From the NCBI GenBank assembly GCA_024138015.1, contig JAMXBB010000003.1, positions 12,574,967 through 12,638,966 of the forward strand: a stretch of DNA of 64,000 nt, read 5' to 3'. The notes beneath the pieces are model-generated. The model saw only the letters and a list, made by a program, of their open reading frames with translations. It was not told the origin of the DNA and searched no databases. Positions 1 through 12,913 of the stretch are shown in pieces. Made by a program: the position numbers and the translations under genes. Position 1 is the stretch's first letter; every line of letters starts with the position of its first letter. This stretch comes from Lumnitzera littorea (Eukaryota > Streptophyta > Magnoliopsida > Myrtales > Combretaceae).

Positions 1-1560
1 TTACCATTCTTTTTTTCCCAAAAAAAAAAAGTCAATAGAATTAAATAAGAAAATAATGTTTTAACAACTCAAATAGAATATCAAAAAGTTTAAAAAGTCT
101 AAATACAAAAGCAGCAAAAGTGAAAATTATAAATTAAGTAGATTTTGGTTATTAGACTTTCAAGAAAAAAGTGATCCTCTCTCTCTCTCTAAAAACTTCA
201 AAACTAAAAAGGGGAGCCCATTTCAAAACTCCCTCTCAATTTAAATCTATCATTAGTAATGTTAAATTTAAGGTTCTTCACCATTCCTATCATTATTGTC
301 CACCACATCTACGTATCTAATTAGTGTGAATATTGTAGCTATCAAGTTGATATTAATTTATCGATATTATTTGAAATAAGCAATCTTTATGTATTTGTTA
401 TTTTTGTTTTATTTGTTTGGTTCTTATCTTTACGTAGGATTCTATTATCCTTTTTGTAAGGTTTATTGTACTTGCCAATCATTTGGGTTTTTCCTTTTAA
501 GAGAAACAACAATATCAACTATATGGGACATATTTGCTCTAATAGAAATGTGCCTATTTATTAGATTAGATCTTCATACACAAACTCTTCATTTGTCATG
601 GTTATATAGATAAATTTGATTTAGTTGATTTTTTTCCAATAAATAATATTCTTTGGCAAAAAAAAGTAAAACAACAGTGATGATTGACAACACAACTTCT
701 TAGGTCCAATTTAATGTGTTAGAGGACTTAAACAAATATAATGTTAGGTATTTAAAAAAAAAAAACAATGTTGATAAGTTTTTTAATAATTTTCAATGAT
801 AAAGCACAAAATTCTATTTTTTCAAGAAGTATCCATTACTCATCACTTCTTTCATCACCCAAATTTAAAATTAGGTCTTAGTACCAACCAAACATCCACA
901 AGAGTTAAGACTATCAAGCATAAGCTTCTAAAGAGAGGATGGGCAATTCATCAACTAATCTAATAGATACATAACTGACTAGCTACCAATCCACTACACA
1001 ATTAACTTTTTGGACAACTAAATTAAAACCACCACAACTCTAGGCCAATGACCTAATCTTTTTTAACAACATGAAGGAGGCTTAATAACACACTTTAAGC
1101 CCACTAACTAACTCAACTATATTTTGTAATCAAATCCAAAAGGAACACTTTGCCAATGCAGTGATGCAAAAGAGCAAGTTGTACTCCCCCTTTGAGGGTT
1201 ATACATTCCATCTCTTCTATTTGCATAACTTTTAAGTACTTCAAGCCCTTTTATAACGTTCCCTTGCTTATCTCACATGACCACATTCACAATCGCCTAG
1301 TTTTCCTTAGATACCCATGAGCCATCCATATTGGTTGTGAGATGAGATCAATACCCATAGGAGATGATTAGTTCCCATCTTTATCCCCCAAAGAACACCT
1401 TCATTATTGCTTGCATTGTCATTTACCTCCAAATTTAAGGAGGTATATTTACACCAGTAAGCTCATGTAAATTGGATGATGTATGAAGATAAAAATACAA
1501 TTTTTTTTTTTCCATTAAACAACTAATGAAAGATAACAAGGGAATAAAATATTTCAATTA
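1..1560. other. AT-rich sequence, no gene recognised
   Basis: No reading frame here resembles a known protein and none is long. There is a short CT microsatellite near 179-190 and several A and T runs. The stretch from about 1300 to 1560 directly precedes the LINE relic and may be its more decayed 5' part, but I see no motif that proves it. Confidence 0.5.
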
Positions 1561-3115
1561 GAGAGAGGGAACAGGAGTTTGATGGATAAAAAGGAGGATA
1601 TTGGTTGGTTATATGTGGAATGCTTTCAAGATATTTTCAACATGTGATCGAAGAGACGTATTTTAAGTTATGTGCTCTTATTTTAATAAAAGAAATTATA
1701 ATCATTGCGTTTCATTTAGTTGGGAGCTTTATAAGACCTATTCTAGATAGTTTCCTAAGGATTTTTTATCAAGCATATTGGAGTATTATTGGCCTCTCAA
1801 TGGTTGTGGCAATTCAAAATTTTTGTGAGTCAGGTAATTTACCTTCATATTTCATCATACTGATTTAATACTTATATCTCAAGTTTAGAGTCCTCTCTTT
1901 ATTATTCAGTATAGACCTATTCATTTCTACAACTGTCTTTATTAAATTCTATGTAAGGTCCTGGCTAATAGGTTAGAATTCTTCTTAAACGAGCTTATAT
2001 CAGAAAACTAGAGTGCCTTCATCTCAAGAGATAACGTTGCGGATTATACAAACTTTTTCATCACCTGAAAAATAATAAAAGGGGGAAGAAACATTGTTAT
2101 GCTACCAAGATGGATATGAACAAAGTTTATGATAAGGTAGAATGATACGTTTTAAGGATAGCGATGGCTAAGATAGAGTTTGATAGTAAACAGTTAAGTA
2201 GATAATAGAATGTATGTTTAGTGTGACTTTTAGTGTTATAGTTAATGGCAAATATCTTAGGATTGTTCATTTTAGTAGGGGTATTAGATAAGATGACTCA
2301 TTGTCCTTTTTCTTTCTTTCTTTTTTTTTCTTTATCTAAGTGGTTGATATCTATCAAAAGTGTTCATCAAGGCATCAAATATAAATGAGCTTAGGGCGGT
2401 TAAACCTAATTTGAATCATCTTACTCTAGCACTTTTGTTTTTTGCAAATGTTTACCTTTTCTTCATGGAAGTAAGGGTTAATAATATGGAGAAGTTGTGA
2501 GGAACTCTATTGAAATGTTTTGATGTTTCAAGCTAGGAAATGCACTGTTTTCTTTGGTAAAAATACACACAAAAAATGAAAGAAAGAAGTTAGGAGAATA
2601 AATATTTAGGATTTCAAATATTGCAAGGGAAGTCTAGTGCGATGCATTAAATTTCTTTGAGGATAAAATTATTAAAAAGCTACATAGGTAGAAGTGATGT
2701 CTATTAAATGAAGTAAGACGTGAAGTTCTAATTAAAGTTAAGTATTTCAAGCATACTAGTATTTCCAAATTTCCTAGAAAGTGGTGCGATTAAGTGCATT
2801 GACTCACTATGAAATTTTAGCGAGATTAGTGAGAGGAGGAGGAATGTATTCATTAGATGAGTTGGACTAGGCTTATTAAAGCTAAGGAATTTAGTAGAAT
2901 GGGTTTAAAAGATATAAGTTTATTTAATCTTGATTTGTTGGCTAAGGAGGGACATACATCATGTGTTAGTATGTTAAAGGGTAGTGATACATTGATGTAG
3001 GGTAGCTATATGGAGAGTTAATGACACGAATTCGTGGATAAACATACAAACCCAATATCGCATATAACCAAAGGGGTGAGTCTGGATTGTGAGATGGCCT
3101 GAAAGATAAATGGTA
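1561..3115 (+). pseudogene. Decayed LINE (L1-type non-LTR retrotransposon) reverse transcriptase region
   Basis: Read across several frames on the plus strand, this matches the order of motifs in plant L1-type LINE reverse transcriptases. Near 1950-2040 there is a 'VLANRLEFFLNELISENQSAF'-like block in pieces. At 2107-2145 the frame reads KMDMNKVYDKVE, the LINE 'LDMSKAYDRVEW' motif, followed by TGA where Trp is expected. Near 2431 LLFFAN corresponds to the catalytic 'LLFADD' box, with the Asp pair lost. At 2857-2952 MSWTRLIKAKEFSRMGLKD followed by ISLFNLDLLAKEG matches the conserved post-RT block 'W..LC.PK..GGLGFRDL..FN.ALLAKQ'. Stops and frameshifts are frequent, so it is dead. The 5' ORF and poly(A) end were not found; the right end blurs near 3.1 kb. 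The LINE assignment is firm; exact limits are not. Confidence 0.8.
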
Positions 3116-3120
3116 GTCAA

Positions 3121-3598
3121 AGGTTAAGTAGGATTCATGTGCGCCGATGATGGATATGATGCACTAATGTCTCACACGAGCTCAAGTCATACTTCATATG
3201 ACACACAAGTATAATCAGAGGACACTCGCCACTAGTTTATATTTAATGAGCTAGATAAGAGTAGCTTAAGAGTAAGCAGAAGGACACTTAGCTCAAAAGA
3301 GTGAAAAAATGTAATGTATTCTCTATATATCAATAATGCAGCTATTACAATTTGTGAGAATTTATAATACCCAATTAGGGTAAGTCTTAGGTTATGAGAA
3401 ATTACGAAAAATGATTTCTACTAACTAAGGAAAAGGAGGGAATAATTTACAGGGGTATCAATATAATTATGCAAAAAGAATATCCATCGTTAGAAAAGGA
3501 TAATATGGATGTCAAAAAAGGACAGCGTATGAGCGGTTTACTCATTCTGTAGCCCCCATGATACTGTTAGTTGAGTAGGGGCAGATTATTAATAATTA
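3121..3598 (-). repeat. Solo-LTR-like relic, inverted copy of 18850-19240
   Basis: Bases 3121-3468 are the diverged reverse complement of 18893-19240. After an ~80-bp insertion or deletion, homology resumes at 3549-3598 (18850-18890 in the other copy). The partner copy has a TATAAATA box at 18994-19001 reading on the plus strand, as in an LTR promoter, so this copy is in minus orientation. No target duplication was found. No coding region goes with it. Confidence 0.6.
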
Positions 3599-3719
3599 AT
3601 AACTTAACTATATATATATAATAATAAAACTATATATTATTGTGATAATATATATATAACCGTTTTAAATCAAACCATAATATTTTTGTAATTAATACAA
3701 AAACTAAATCTAAGTTTTG

Positions 3720-4374
3720 TGTATGTAGGATCTCCTAGTAGTTAGACTGTTGACTACTTGAGTCTTACGTGGTAAGTGTCTAAACAAGTAAGTTGGGATT
3801 GTAGCTTTACCTTTTGCTGGGATATTATATGAAAGTATCTGGAGACTCAAGAGTACTTTGGGTTGTGTTTATAATTAGTTATTCATGCTCATGTTATGTA
3901 TATGTGCGATAGTCAGTTGTGATAAGAGTTGAACTCCTTAGTGTGCTGCTCTGCATCTTCGCATTGTTTCTGTATTGTATGATATTTTATTATCACCCCT
4001 AATTACAATTAATGATTATTCGACTACAACGAAACTGGATATACACTAGTTTCCTAACTTATTGTAAATAGTTTGCAAAACCTATGGTTTTTTTTTTTTT
4101 TTGTAAACTCTGATTGTAAATTATAACTCTGGATATGAGACGTTTATGTAAGTGCTATTGTATTATGAGACAATAGGCTATATAGAATAGGTATTTTGTA
4201 AAACTATACTACAGGTTTGATTATTCATAGGTATCAAAACAGATGCTTCAAGCTGATTGAGTTATGCACACTTTGTGTAGATTATATCTATGATAGTAAT
4301 TGTGAAGTCAGCTTCTATCTTAGGTTGGTATACACGGTAAGACTGCTATGATTCCTCTTGTTTGGGGTACGACA
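3720..4374 (+). repeat. Family-B LTR, 3' part (first of a pair)
   Basis: The end of this segment (about 4270-4374, finishing TACGACA) aligns with the end of the LTR at 6783 and with the reverse complement of 33424-33560 in the solo LTR. Shared landmarks are 'TTGTGTAGATTAT..CTATG', 'GGTxTACACGG' and 'TTTGGGGxAxGACA'. The 5' part of the LTR is missing or too diverged to define, so the left edge is approximate. Confidence 0.6.
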
Positions 4375-5559
4375 ATATAGATGCTGTTGGAAAGGGTTTT
4401 AATAAGAAGAAGTCAAGAAAATTAAGGATATGCTACTTATATGCATAACTTGGTAGTATGAGAATTGTGAAATTGAGGAACGGTGATGTGTTAGATGAGG
4501 ATTTTGAGGAATAATGAAGTGGATAAATGTTTAAATGAAGTATAAAATAAGTCCCTGCAACTGAAACTTAGGAGAGTAGTGGATAAATCAATTAACTATG
4601 AGAAGTTGGTTCAGGGCAGATGAGAATTCAAAGGATTTTGGAAGTGAGTTTTGAACTAGATTGGTACTCAGAGAGTAGGTCAGAAGCAAAAATGATGAAT
4701 AAATGGAAAAACATGGGAAGTGGAGGATTAGTCAGAGGATGATTTTATTAAAAACTTTATAGATATCAAAGTCAATAGGTATCTTAGAGGAAGTTAAAGG
4801 GCATATGCTCTATTTGATATTCACTCAGAAACTAAATCAGAGGCAAGATTGTGAGTTAAAGTACAAAACAAGGGAACCTCAGAGGCTAAATCAAAGGGAG
4901 TATTCTTAAGAATTTTGAAGTTGCTAGTCTCAGATAATACCTCATAGGGTTTCTATTAAGAAAATTTAAATTCTAGTTGATGTGACAACTTAGTCAAAAG
5001 GTAACCTAGAAGAATATTTGGGGAAAATTATAAATATATGAATACTCTGAAGTTGTTTCAGAAGGCAATTCATAAGAAATCTTAGGTAGTTATTAGACTT
5101 AGAAGATGATTTAGAGGATAATCCTATAAGACTTTAACTCTGATTTGAATCAAAGGATAATTTAGAAGCTTTCCAGTTTCAAAACTTCCAGGGTGATCTA
5201 GTTCATCTTGAATATTTACTAACCTTAAAGACTGAATCAAAGACTAAATTGGGGGGTGAACATCAATACCCATGTGGTGTAGAGGGTAGCTCAAAGGCTT
5301 TTTTGGTTGAATATGCTGAAGGTGTAATGAATCAGGATGTGGCTCTAAGGGTAATAAAGGTAAAATATACTTATAACACTATATTAAACTTTCAATACTT
5401 AATGCATAAGACAATAAAATAGTAACTAAATAACTCAATACTTATATATACACTTAAATTGGTAATATTTCGTGCAAAATAAAGTACTAGATTGGAATAA
5501 ATATTGAAGATTAATTAACAAAGACAAGTTAGCAAATGTAGTACTGAGTGATTGAGTTC
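4375..5559 (+). mobile_element. Internal remnant between two family-B LTR ends
   Basis: About 1.2 kb separates two direct-repeat LTR ends. It is far too short for gag-pol, and I recognise no protein motif. It contains loosely repeated phrases such as 'CAGAGGCTAAATCAAAGGG' variants near 4830-4900 and 5225-5250, which could be degenerate tandem repeats or an acidic repeat in a former gag. The left part of the second LTR probably begins inside this stretch. Confidence 0.35.
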
Positions 5560-6783
5560 TAGGTAAGTATGATTAATACTTCACTATACTTTGGAGTATT
5601 GCTTGAGCATACTTGGAGACCTTAGTATGTGTCATGTTTGTGATTGTAAGTTATCAGTCTATGTACATATAGTGCATGTGGTTAGATATTATATTGCTGT
5701 TATGAAGTGTTGGACTTTATCTATTGGTTGCCTTACGATATTGCATTGATTGAATTGTGTGAAAATTACTTGATTAACTTAAAGAGACAAACTAATTTAA
5801 ACTTAACTTAACTTCTAACCAGATCTACATCATAACCCATTAGGGGAAACGATTAGGATTCTTGAGCCAAAAATAGACCCTTCAATGAGGATAGTAGAAA
5901 TAGTTCTTAGTCAAACTAAGTAACAGAAGAGAAGCTCCCAGTAAGGTTGGGGATCATGGTTTAAAGTGATGTCTTGAGTGGAGCGTGTTTCTCAATTGCA
6001 CAAGCCCCGATTTGGCTTTGATTTGTGAAGTACGTGGCATGAAACTCCTCAAAACCTAAATTAGAGCGAGCATAATTTCTCTGATCTTACGATGACCGAT
6101 CAATGTCGTACGATGACATTTACTTAAACATACATTGCATTTAATTAACCTTGCTTGAAAACCTTGGTTACTTAATGACTAATATGTGTTATTGTCTTTA
6201 TCCTATTTACTGAGTAAGTTGTCGCTCACACCCTTATAGTTGTTTCGTAGGTTTTCCAATAAACTCACCAGTATTACACCAAGTCCCAAAAAGACTAGAG
6301 AACGAGATTGGAGAGTGAGATTCATGACTAATAGATTGTAATCTTAATTAATTTTCAGATTTACTAACTTTTACGAATATTAATAGGGTTTCTATTAATA
6401 ACCCTCTAGTTTTCAACTATGGATACTGTTACTATGCTATATAAACTGTGACTTTTTATAAACCCCTTTCTATTCGTTTTATTTTCTCATATTAATTTTA
6501 CTTTTTAGAACTTTTTGTTAATAGTGAAATTTTGTACTTTAAATGATTTGTAATGCTTGATTTTGTCAATTGGTTGAGGCATAAGATTATTTTTTAGAAG
6601 CTGTTTTGAAAAGTTGTATCATACATTAATGTCTATTAAACTTAGAATTGGATGGCTCAAAGCAAAGAAGTAGTAAATGCCTTGTATATGCTATACCCAT
6701 GTTAGCAACTAAGGTGGTTAGCTTTTAGCTTAGGTTGGTTTACACGGCAGGGCTATTACAACTCTCTAATTTGGGGCATGACA
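5560..6783 (+). repeat. Family-B LTR, 3' half (second of a pair)
   Basis: It aligns with the reverse complement of 33424-34600 of the well-delimited solo LTR. Shared blocks include 'CATAACCCATTAGGGGA' (near 5833), 'TCTCAATTGCACAAGCC', 'AACTCCTCAAAACC' and 'ATTTCTCTGAT'. The end at 6783 (GGGGCATGACA) matches the solo LTR end GGGGCATAACA. Compared with that copy it has lost most CpG dinucleotides, which marks it as an old insertion. Confidence 0.7.
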
Positions 6784-9700
6784 CTATAATTTATATATGT
6801 ATTTAAATATCTATTTATTTATCTAACTTAATTACACTTTCCTTTTGGGATTGCTTTTCTTTTGTTTTGTTTGTCTTCTTAGGGTATCAACTATAGTTAG
6901 AGAAGTTTATAAAATTAAGGGCTCGTCCTTGATAAGCTCAGCATAATAATTAAAAAGCCGGGTATAGGCACAAAATAACTTAAATATAAATAGTAATGAG
7001 AGAAAATGATTTAATCTATAGGAGCCGTAGAGAAGCCATTAAAAAATTTATGTCTAGGTAGATACATAATACAATTAAATATATATCAATTTACATACCA
7101 AGAATTACATATATGACTCACAACTTTTAGTAATGATAAAGACTAAATAACCTCAAAAATTGACTAAGACACTCGTTAGGTCAATTAAGCACCTCCTTGA
7201 TTGACCAAAACGTTTATTACGGTAATATTAATAAGCATATCTATGTAAAAGACATAAGATGTTCGCAAATCTAAAATCAATAAGACAAAGCATTGATCCA
7301 ACAGGTAAACCAGTAGGGCACGAAAATTCTACAACTAGAAATATCCTATAAAATAATAATAATAATAATAATAAAATAGCAAAACTCTAATAGATACGCA
7401 AAAGTCTCAAATATTAAACCACCTCACTAGATCATACAAGTGAATGGTAACGCATCCAAATCAATCACAACATAAAAAATATTATGCAAACACAATTAAT
7501 TGCGAATTAATGAAGACAACAAAAGCCGATAACTGGAATATGGAACGTAAAACTAGTTTAGGAAAAAAAGGTTAAATAAAAAAATTTATGGAAACTTAGC
7601 GTATGTACGCTTGTATTGGAGCTATTGAATATTTCTTCCTTCATGCTATGGCATATTGTGTCGGTTTTGTTAAGTTGGTATAAGTTTGGTTAATCCATCA
7701 ATTTGTGTCGAGCCTAAGCATTGATATAGTTTTATTGGTTCAATTTAGCATTGTGTTGATATTCATTAGCCCCATTCATATGTTTACTTATGTTGAGTTG
7801 TAAAAGATATGAACTTTCCAACACTAATTAAAGACAATGAAAGTAACAAACATTCTTTAACAAATAATAGATATAGGTTGAACAAGCGAAGAATTCAATT
7901 AATTCATACCCCCCTTCCCCCCCACCCCTTTTTCAAGAATTAAATATATTAACAATAATAAGAAGGGATAATAAAACTGTTGAAATATAATAAGACAATG
8001 TTAAACTTACTAAAATTTATTAAACTCAATTAGACTGTACAAAGAGTACATAAGTTTTTAGTGAACACCAAAATTATATTGACAATATGTGTCATAATAA
8101 CAACATAACCCTTAAATCTAATGAACAAATAATAATGAGCTTGGGATTAGTTAAGAAGATATGTAGTGGAGTGACCTTTAATAATGGTGTGCTTAATGAC
8201 GATTATTAAGCAAAGAAGGAAGAGTGTATTCTCCACCTTGGAGTTTGAGAGTCACTTAAGAACCTGCATGACATAGTAAATGGTTCCCCCTTAATGGACA
8301 AACATGCAGCTAATATGCTAAGGTGCAAGATTAGTGATGGAAAGGAAGTGATTGGGACAATGTTGATATCGGTTATGTTATAGTGATGAGAGATTGAGAC
8401 TCGATGTAATGGAATGAAGTGTAATAGCATTTGAATGCTAAAGTAGAGGTTGATAGTGTTGTAATTGGTTGTAAGGGATGAGGAATGGAATAAATAAGAA
8501 TTTTGTAGATGGGTACAAGAATACTTTAATATAGTAGGAAGAAGGGGCAAAGTCATATGGATCAATGGAATTAAAAAGTAATTATAACGGAAGTGTTTAT
8601 AGATTAGGAGGTAGAGTTGTTACTAAAGTATGTATATATAGGAATAGTTTACGTTTGGGTATTTATTCATGAGGGAAAATTTTTGGTAATAGTGTGGAGA
8701 AAAATTTAAGGATCATAACTGGAGATCTAAAGATTGTATGGTGAAGGAAATTCGGAGAATTGAACTTCAAATGGAGGATTACAAATAAATAAAATGAAGA
8801 GAGCAAGGAAAATTTTATAAATGAAGAATGCTTGGAGATAACTTTATTATTTTTGGAGATTTAGTTATAATTAGCTGGTATTGGGACATTAATCCTAGCT
8901 TAAATACTAAAGTCAAAGTAGACCAAGGAATGAATGTGGCAAGAGTTTCGATATTGGATATTAGTAGAAATTTACAATTAAAATGGAAAGTTTCTAGAAA
9001 ACCTAAAAATATTTAATTTAAGAGACTATTGAGGAATTTAATCTTATAATGGGAAAAATGCTTAAGTGAGTGAAAGTAGATTTTAAGGTTAAAAATAATC
9101 TAATTTGTAAAAGTCCCAAGGAGTAAAGTATGATGAAAGAAAGCTGCATGCAAGTCATAAGTTGGGAAGCTTACAGTGAATTTAGAATACCTAACTATTA
9201 ACAAGTTGGAATGACTTCAAAAATCATATGATAGAAAGGGGGAATTCTATTATCTAGATAAATGAGAAGCAGTTATAAAGATGAGAAATCCAATTATCGT
9301 AATAGGAAGTTTAAGTCTGGGTAGATAAGGACATATGGAGATGTAAATTTTAATTGAAGGATTGTAAAATAAAATAAATGGGTTAAATAAGAAAGTTTTG
9401 CAGATAAAAGTTGCTTGAACATGATTCTACAAGTGTTATCATGGGAGAAACTAATTAAACTTAGGTGGAATTAGAAAGTAACCTATGCTTGAGTATTTCA
9501 TATCAAATTAGACCATGTAGTGAAAGAGATAAAACTCTTTATATTGAAGACTAATAGGGTTTATGATTGAATGAGAGACCTCATGAAGAACCTCAAAATT
9601 ATTTGATGAAAGAGACTAATAGGGGATCAGAGAATTTAATTTGGTAATGGGAGAGCAACACGAAAAAAGGTAGTTTTCAAGAGTCGTAAGTGAGCAAGTA

Positions 9701-9831
9701 TGTAGAAACATAATGAAATAATTAAATGGAGCAATAAGATACTTGGTAGCTACAAGAAGAGACAAGAAGGAAGCATTAAGAGTATTTCATTTTAGTGATT
9801 TAGGTAAACTTTTGAGGACAAAAATTTTTAT
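6784..9831. other. Unrecognised AT-rich sequence; probably decayed interior of the family-A element
   Basis: Three kilobases with no gene I can support. Features seen: an (AAT)n microsatellite at about 7350-7372 and an unusual C-rich run at 7909-7934. Short open frames (for example minus 8206-8565 and plus 8828-9016) show no domain. The far right end (about 9640-9831) leads directly into a polypurine tract and an LTR. It is therefore by position the 3' end of a gypsy-type interior, although its coding sense is lost. Confidence 0.4.
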
Positions 9832-9844
9832 AAGAGGAGAGAAA
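9832..9844 (+). other. Polypurine tract upstream of the family-A LTR
   Basis: The purine run AGAGGAGAGAAA sits immediately before the LTR start TGTAAAACCC. This is the expected place for the plus-strand primer of an LTR retrotransposon, and it makes the LTR that follows a 3' LTR in plus orientation rather than a solo LTR. Confidence 0.6.
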
Positions 9845-9990
9845 TGTAAAACCCTAATAAAATGAAAAAAAAAATAAGAGAATAAAAGAAAATAAGTAGA
9901 TAAATGATATTTTTCATTAAGAACATGAGTAATATTGCTTTTATGTGTCAAGGGTAGTTTGGGTATAGCATAAAGTTCATAAAACCCTAG

Positions 9991-9998
9991 TATATAAG
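9991..9998 (+). promoter_or_regulatory. TATA box of the family-A LTR
   Basis: TATATAAG follows 'AAACCCTAG' about 145 bp into the LTR and is conserved in the inverted copy at 48.1-49.2 kb (near 49050-49062). An LTR promoter here would start transcription near 10020. This is inferred from the motif and its conservation only. Confidence 0.45.
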
Positions 9999-11784
9999 TA
10001 GACCTATAGATTATAGAAACCCTTTTACACACACTTCCTTCGCATGGCTCTTGTAGATTAGGGTTTTTGTGTAAGCCTTGAATTAAGAGAAGGAAATTGG
10101 TGCATTTCAACAAGATCGGAGTACAAGAGGACTAAGGTAAGATGTAGGATTGTTTTTATTGAAGTTTTCGATCAAATACCAAATGAAAAATCATTTTTCT
10201 CCATTATGCAACAAGTAAAACGAATTTAGGGTGGTTTTTTGAGAATTCTTTTGCAAGGTCTTTATGGTGAAAGTACGAATTCAGATCCCTAAAGATAAGA
10301 TTTGTTACTTATACCTTATATGCTTTGTTTTATAAAAATATTGATATGAATGTGAAAGTTTGATATGAGATTTGGATGTAGTATGATGCCTAGAGAGTGT
10401 TTAGAGAGGTGTAAGGTCATGTTGATGTTAGGAAAACATGCTGGGAATGGTGGTTTTCAATAGTGCTGGGGTTAGGGTTGTTTTTCAAGGGGTGTATGTT
10501 ACTGCATTCTGCAATTTTCTATAGACTACAAGCTAGTATCTAGATGCCACCCCCTCTAGCATCCAGATGCCAAGGGGAAAAATTCTCTGAAGTCTTAGCA
10601 TCCGGATGCAACATAAAGTAGCATCCAAATGCTAAGTTTCCTAACATGTATATTGACGTTACCTTTTGTTTGTTGATGCTTTTTGGGCACTTCTTTTTAT
10701 TCCTAAGCCCTTTTGAATGATTTCTAAACAGTAATCTTCCAAAACGCTTTACAAACCAATCTATCATCATAGTAATCCTAGGTTATTTAAGTGACATAAG
10801 TTACAAGTATGTAAGAGTTGAGTAGTTAATTTTAAGAGCAACGTTAGATAAGCTTATAAACTAAGTAAAATTGTTTTATTTTCATGTAAATTTGTTGTGA
10901 GGCCACCATTTCCAAATTCAAGCAATCCATTATGAGTTGGAGTTGGTTTTATGTTATGTCATGTTCTAGGATTGTGATAGAGTTGGATTCTAGAGATGTA
11001 GCTAAACCAAGTATGATATACATGCTTAGTTGTTGTGCATGCTAAGCTAAATAATAAAATCAGATTACATAATTATTTAACCTTATTTGTATTGTGTTTC
11101 TTGTGCTTGGCTAAGCTTAAGGGACTAAGATGACTACACCTTGGAGTGGCATCTTGATGGTCCTTGTGTGATGTTGTCTCGAGTAGAGTCTCACTTAGAA
11201 ATGTTCCAAGTAGATCTTAGGTTGTTTCTTGGTTCTTAAGGTGTTAGGAAGGACTCGATATCAATATTATATCGTAATCATATTATGTATGCCAAGGTCA
11301 TGCGTAACCCTATGTTGTTTATTGGATTAAAATAAAGATAATTAAATAGTTGGTTGTTTCATTTTGCATTCTACATTCATGTGTGATTGGGAATTGTATG
11401 TTCATGTGCATGTTCACATGTATGTTCTTGTTCTATATTAGGCTTCAACTCCACATGTCTTAATCTTTAAGTGTAGGTACAAGTTATAGCAATTATGAGA
11501 ATTATTATCGTGACATTGATTATTGTGGTAATGTGGCAAATTACTATGAATACTATTATGATGTTGGGAACGATTCTGTATAGTTTGAGTAGGATTGTGG
11601 AATTAGTTGAATTTGTTATCAAGATTTTAGTTATTTATTTCTAAATTGTATTTTGGGTCATAAGAAGTCACTTGAGACTTCTCTTGTTAAAGCATGTGGT
11701 TTATCATTACCAGTTGGCTACAATGAGTAAAAGATTCTAAATCTTCATTATTTAGATTTCTTATAACAAATTTATTGAATGATT

Positions 11785-11789
11785 AATTG
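11785..11789. repeat. Target site duplication AATTG (left)
   Basis: AATTG at 11785-11789 is repeated at 17992-17996, directly outside the two ends of the gypsy element. Removing the element and one copy rejoins the family-A LTR in register with its other copy near 23700, which confirms the insertion boundary. Confidence 0.85.
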
Positions 11790-12669
11790 TAATGCAAATC
11801 ATAACCAAGAATAGACAAGGCCAGTTGCTGGATAGGTCCGAGCATGTTGAAAGCTTGAAAAAGAGGTGATGGGGAATGTACGAAAAAGTGAATGAACAGT
11901 CAACAAAACTCACGAATAGCTCCAAAGGATATGACACACCAATAAAACTTCTAAGGAATCATGGTACAGCTCGATATGATGCATGAATTGATCCGGTGAG
12001 ATTACTCTTCACCTAGCCTTACTTAAGGGTTAAGATAAGAGTAAAATGAAAATAAACAATCAATGTTTACAAAAGGAAGGATATTTAGTCTATTGATGAT
12101 AGTTTGATTGATTTTGGCTATAAGTACAAGCGTATTTATACTCAATAAGTTAGGCAACTTGTCTAAAAGGGAAAAAAACAAAAAATGGTATTTCCCAAAG
12201 AAGTAACATACAAAGAATATAAAGGGTAAAATTGAATATTCAAGAAAAATAATAATTAGTGTAACAAATTCTGCACGTAATCCTATACACGTAGTAGAGG
12301 TGCATTGGTAAGGCCATTAAAGGATGTAAACAAAGGAGTACGATCAAATTGCTTGTCTGAGTAAGGGTGACTAAGGATTAGTTTAGGGTTTCTCTTTATT
12401 GGCTTCTTGGTAAGAATGATGTCGAGCAACTGGTTAGCTTGGATGTGAGTGAGTAAGCATGCATAGTTTGGTTGTTATCTCGGCATTCTACAATTCGGCA
12501 TATAACCTTTGAAAAGTAGGTAGTCATATGATTCAGCATGCAAAGTTAATCAGTAAGGAGATATTTGGCTTCGACAGGAGTTGGTTGGAGTAGGAAGATT
12601 CACCTTGTCATTCCCTCTAGCCATCAAGCTCAGCTATGGGTTAAAGGCCTGGTAGCCTAATTCTTATCA
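11790..12669 (-). repeat. 3' LTR of gypsy element 1
   Basis: 880 bp, from TAATGCAAATC (TGATGCTAACC in the other LTR) to CTTATCA on the plus strand. On the minus strand it reads TGATAAG...; the purine-rich AAAAGAAA at 12670-12678 precedes it there as the polypurine tract. It keeps a minus-strand TATAAATA box at 12133-12140 that the other LTR has lost. Identity with the right LTR is moderate, so the insertion is old. Confidence 0.85.
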
Positions 12670-12913
12670 TTTCTTTTAGGTTGATTTGGATTTAGGATCA
12701 AATCCGAATGTTCTTCAATCATCTCTCCATCAGGGTGATATGGACTAAGGTCAGTAATATTGAAAGTGTCAGAAACCCCATAATCTTCGGGCAACTCCAA
12801 CCTATAAGCATTGCCATTGATCTTCTAAAGGATTCTGAAAGGTGCTTTAGTTCTTGTAGATAGCTTGTTCCTCTTCTTACTCAGAAACCTTTCCTTGTTC
12901 AAGTGTAGCCACA

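Larger units (their letters stand above)
9845..11789 (+). repeat. Family-A LTR, first part (split by a later insertion)
   Basis: The LTR begins TGTAAAACCC at 9845 and resumes at 17997, ending GTGTTACA at 18224; total about 2173 bp without the insertion. Two other copies support the limits: the reverse complement of 48098-49215 matches 9845 to about 10965, and the reverse complement of 23462-24155 matches about 11310-11789 plus 17997-18224. It carries a TATATAAG box at 9991 and a cluster of 14-bp palindromes at 10535-10633. It contains no credible coding sequence; open frames in it, such as 10540-10770 on the minus strand, fall across the palindrome cluster. Confidence 0.8.

Noticed and set aside
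8206..8565. 119-residue minus-strand open frame
   Set aside because: No domain; Ser/Leu/His/Ile-rich translation typical of chance frames in AT-rich DNA, within what is probably a decayed retroelement interior.
10540..10770. 76-residue minus-strand frame in the family-A LTR
   Set aside because: Part of its translation comes from the palindrome cluster, and the matching frame is not kept in the copy at 48.1-49.2 kb.
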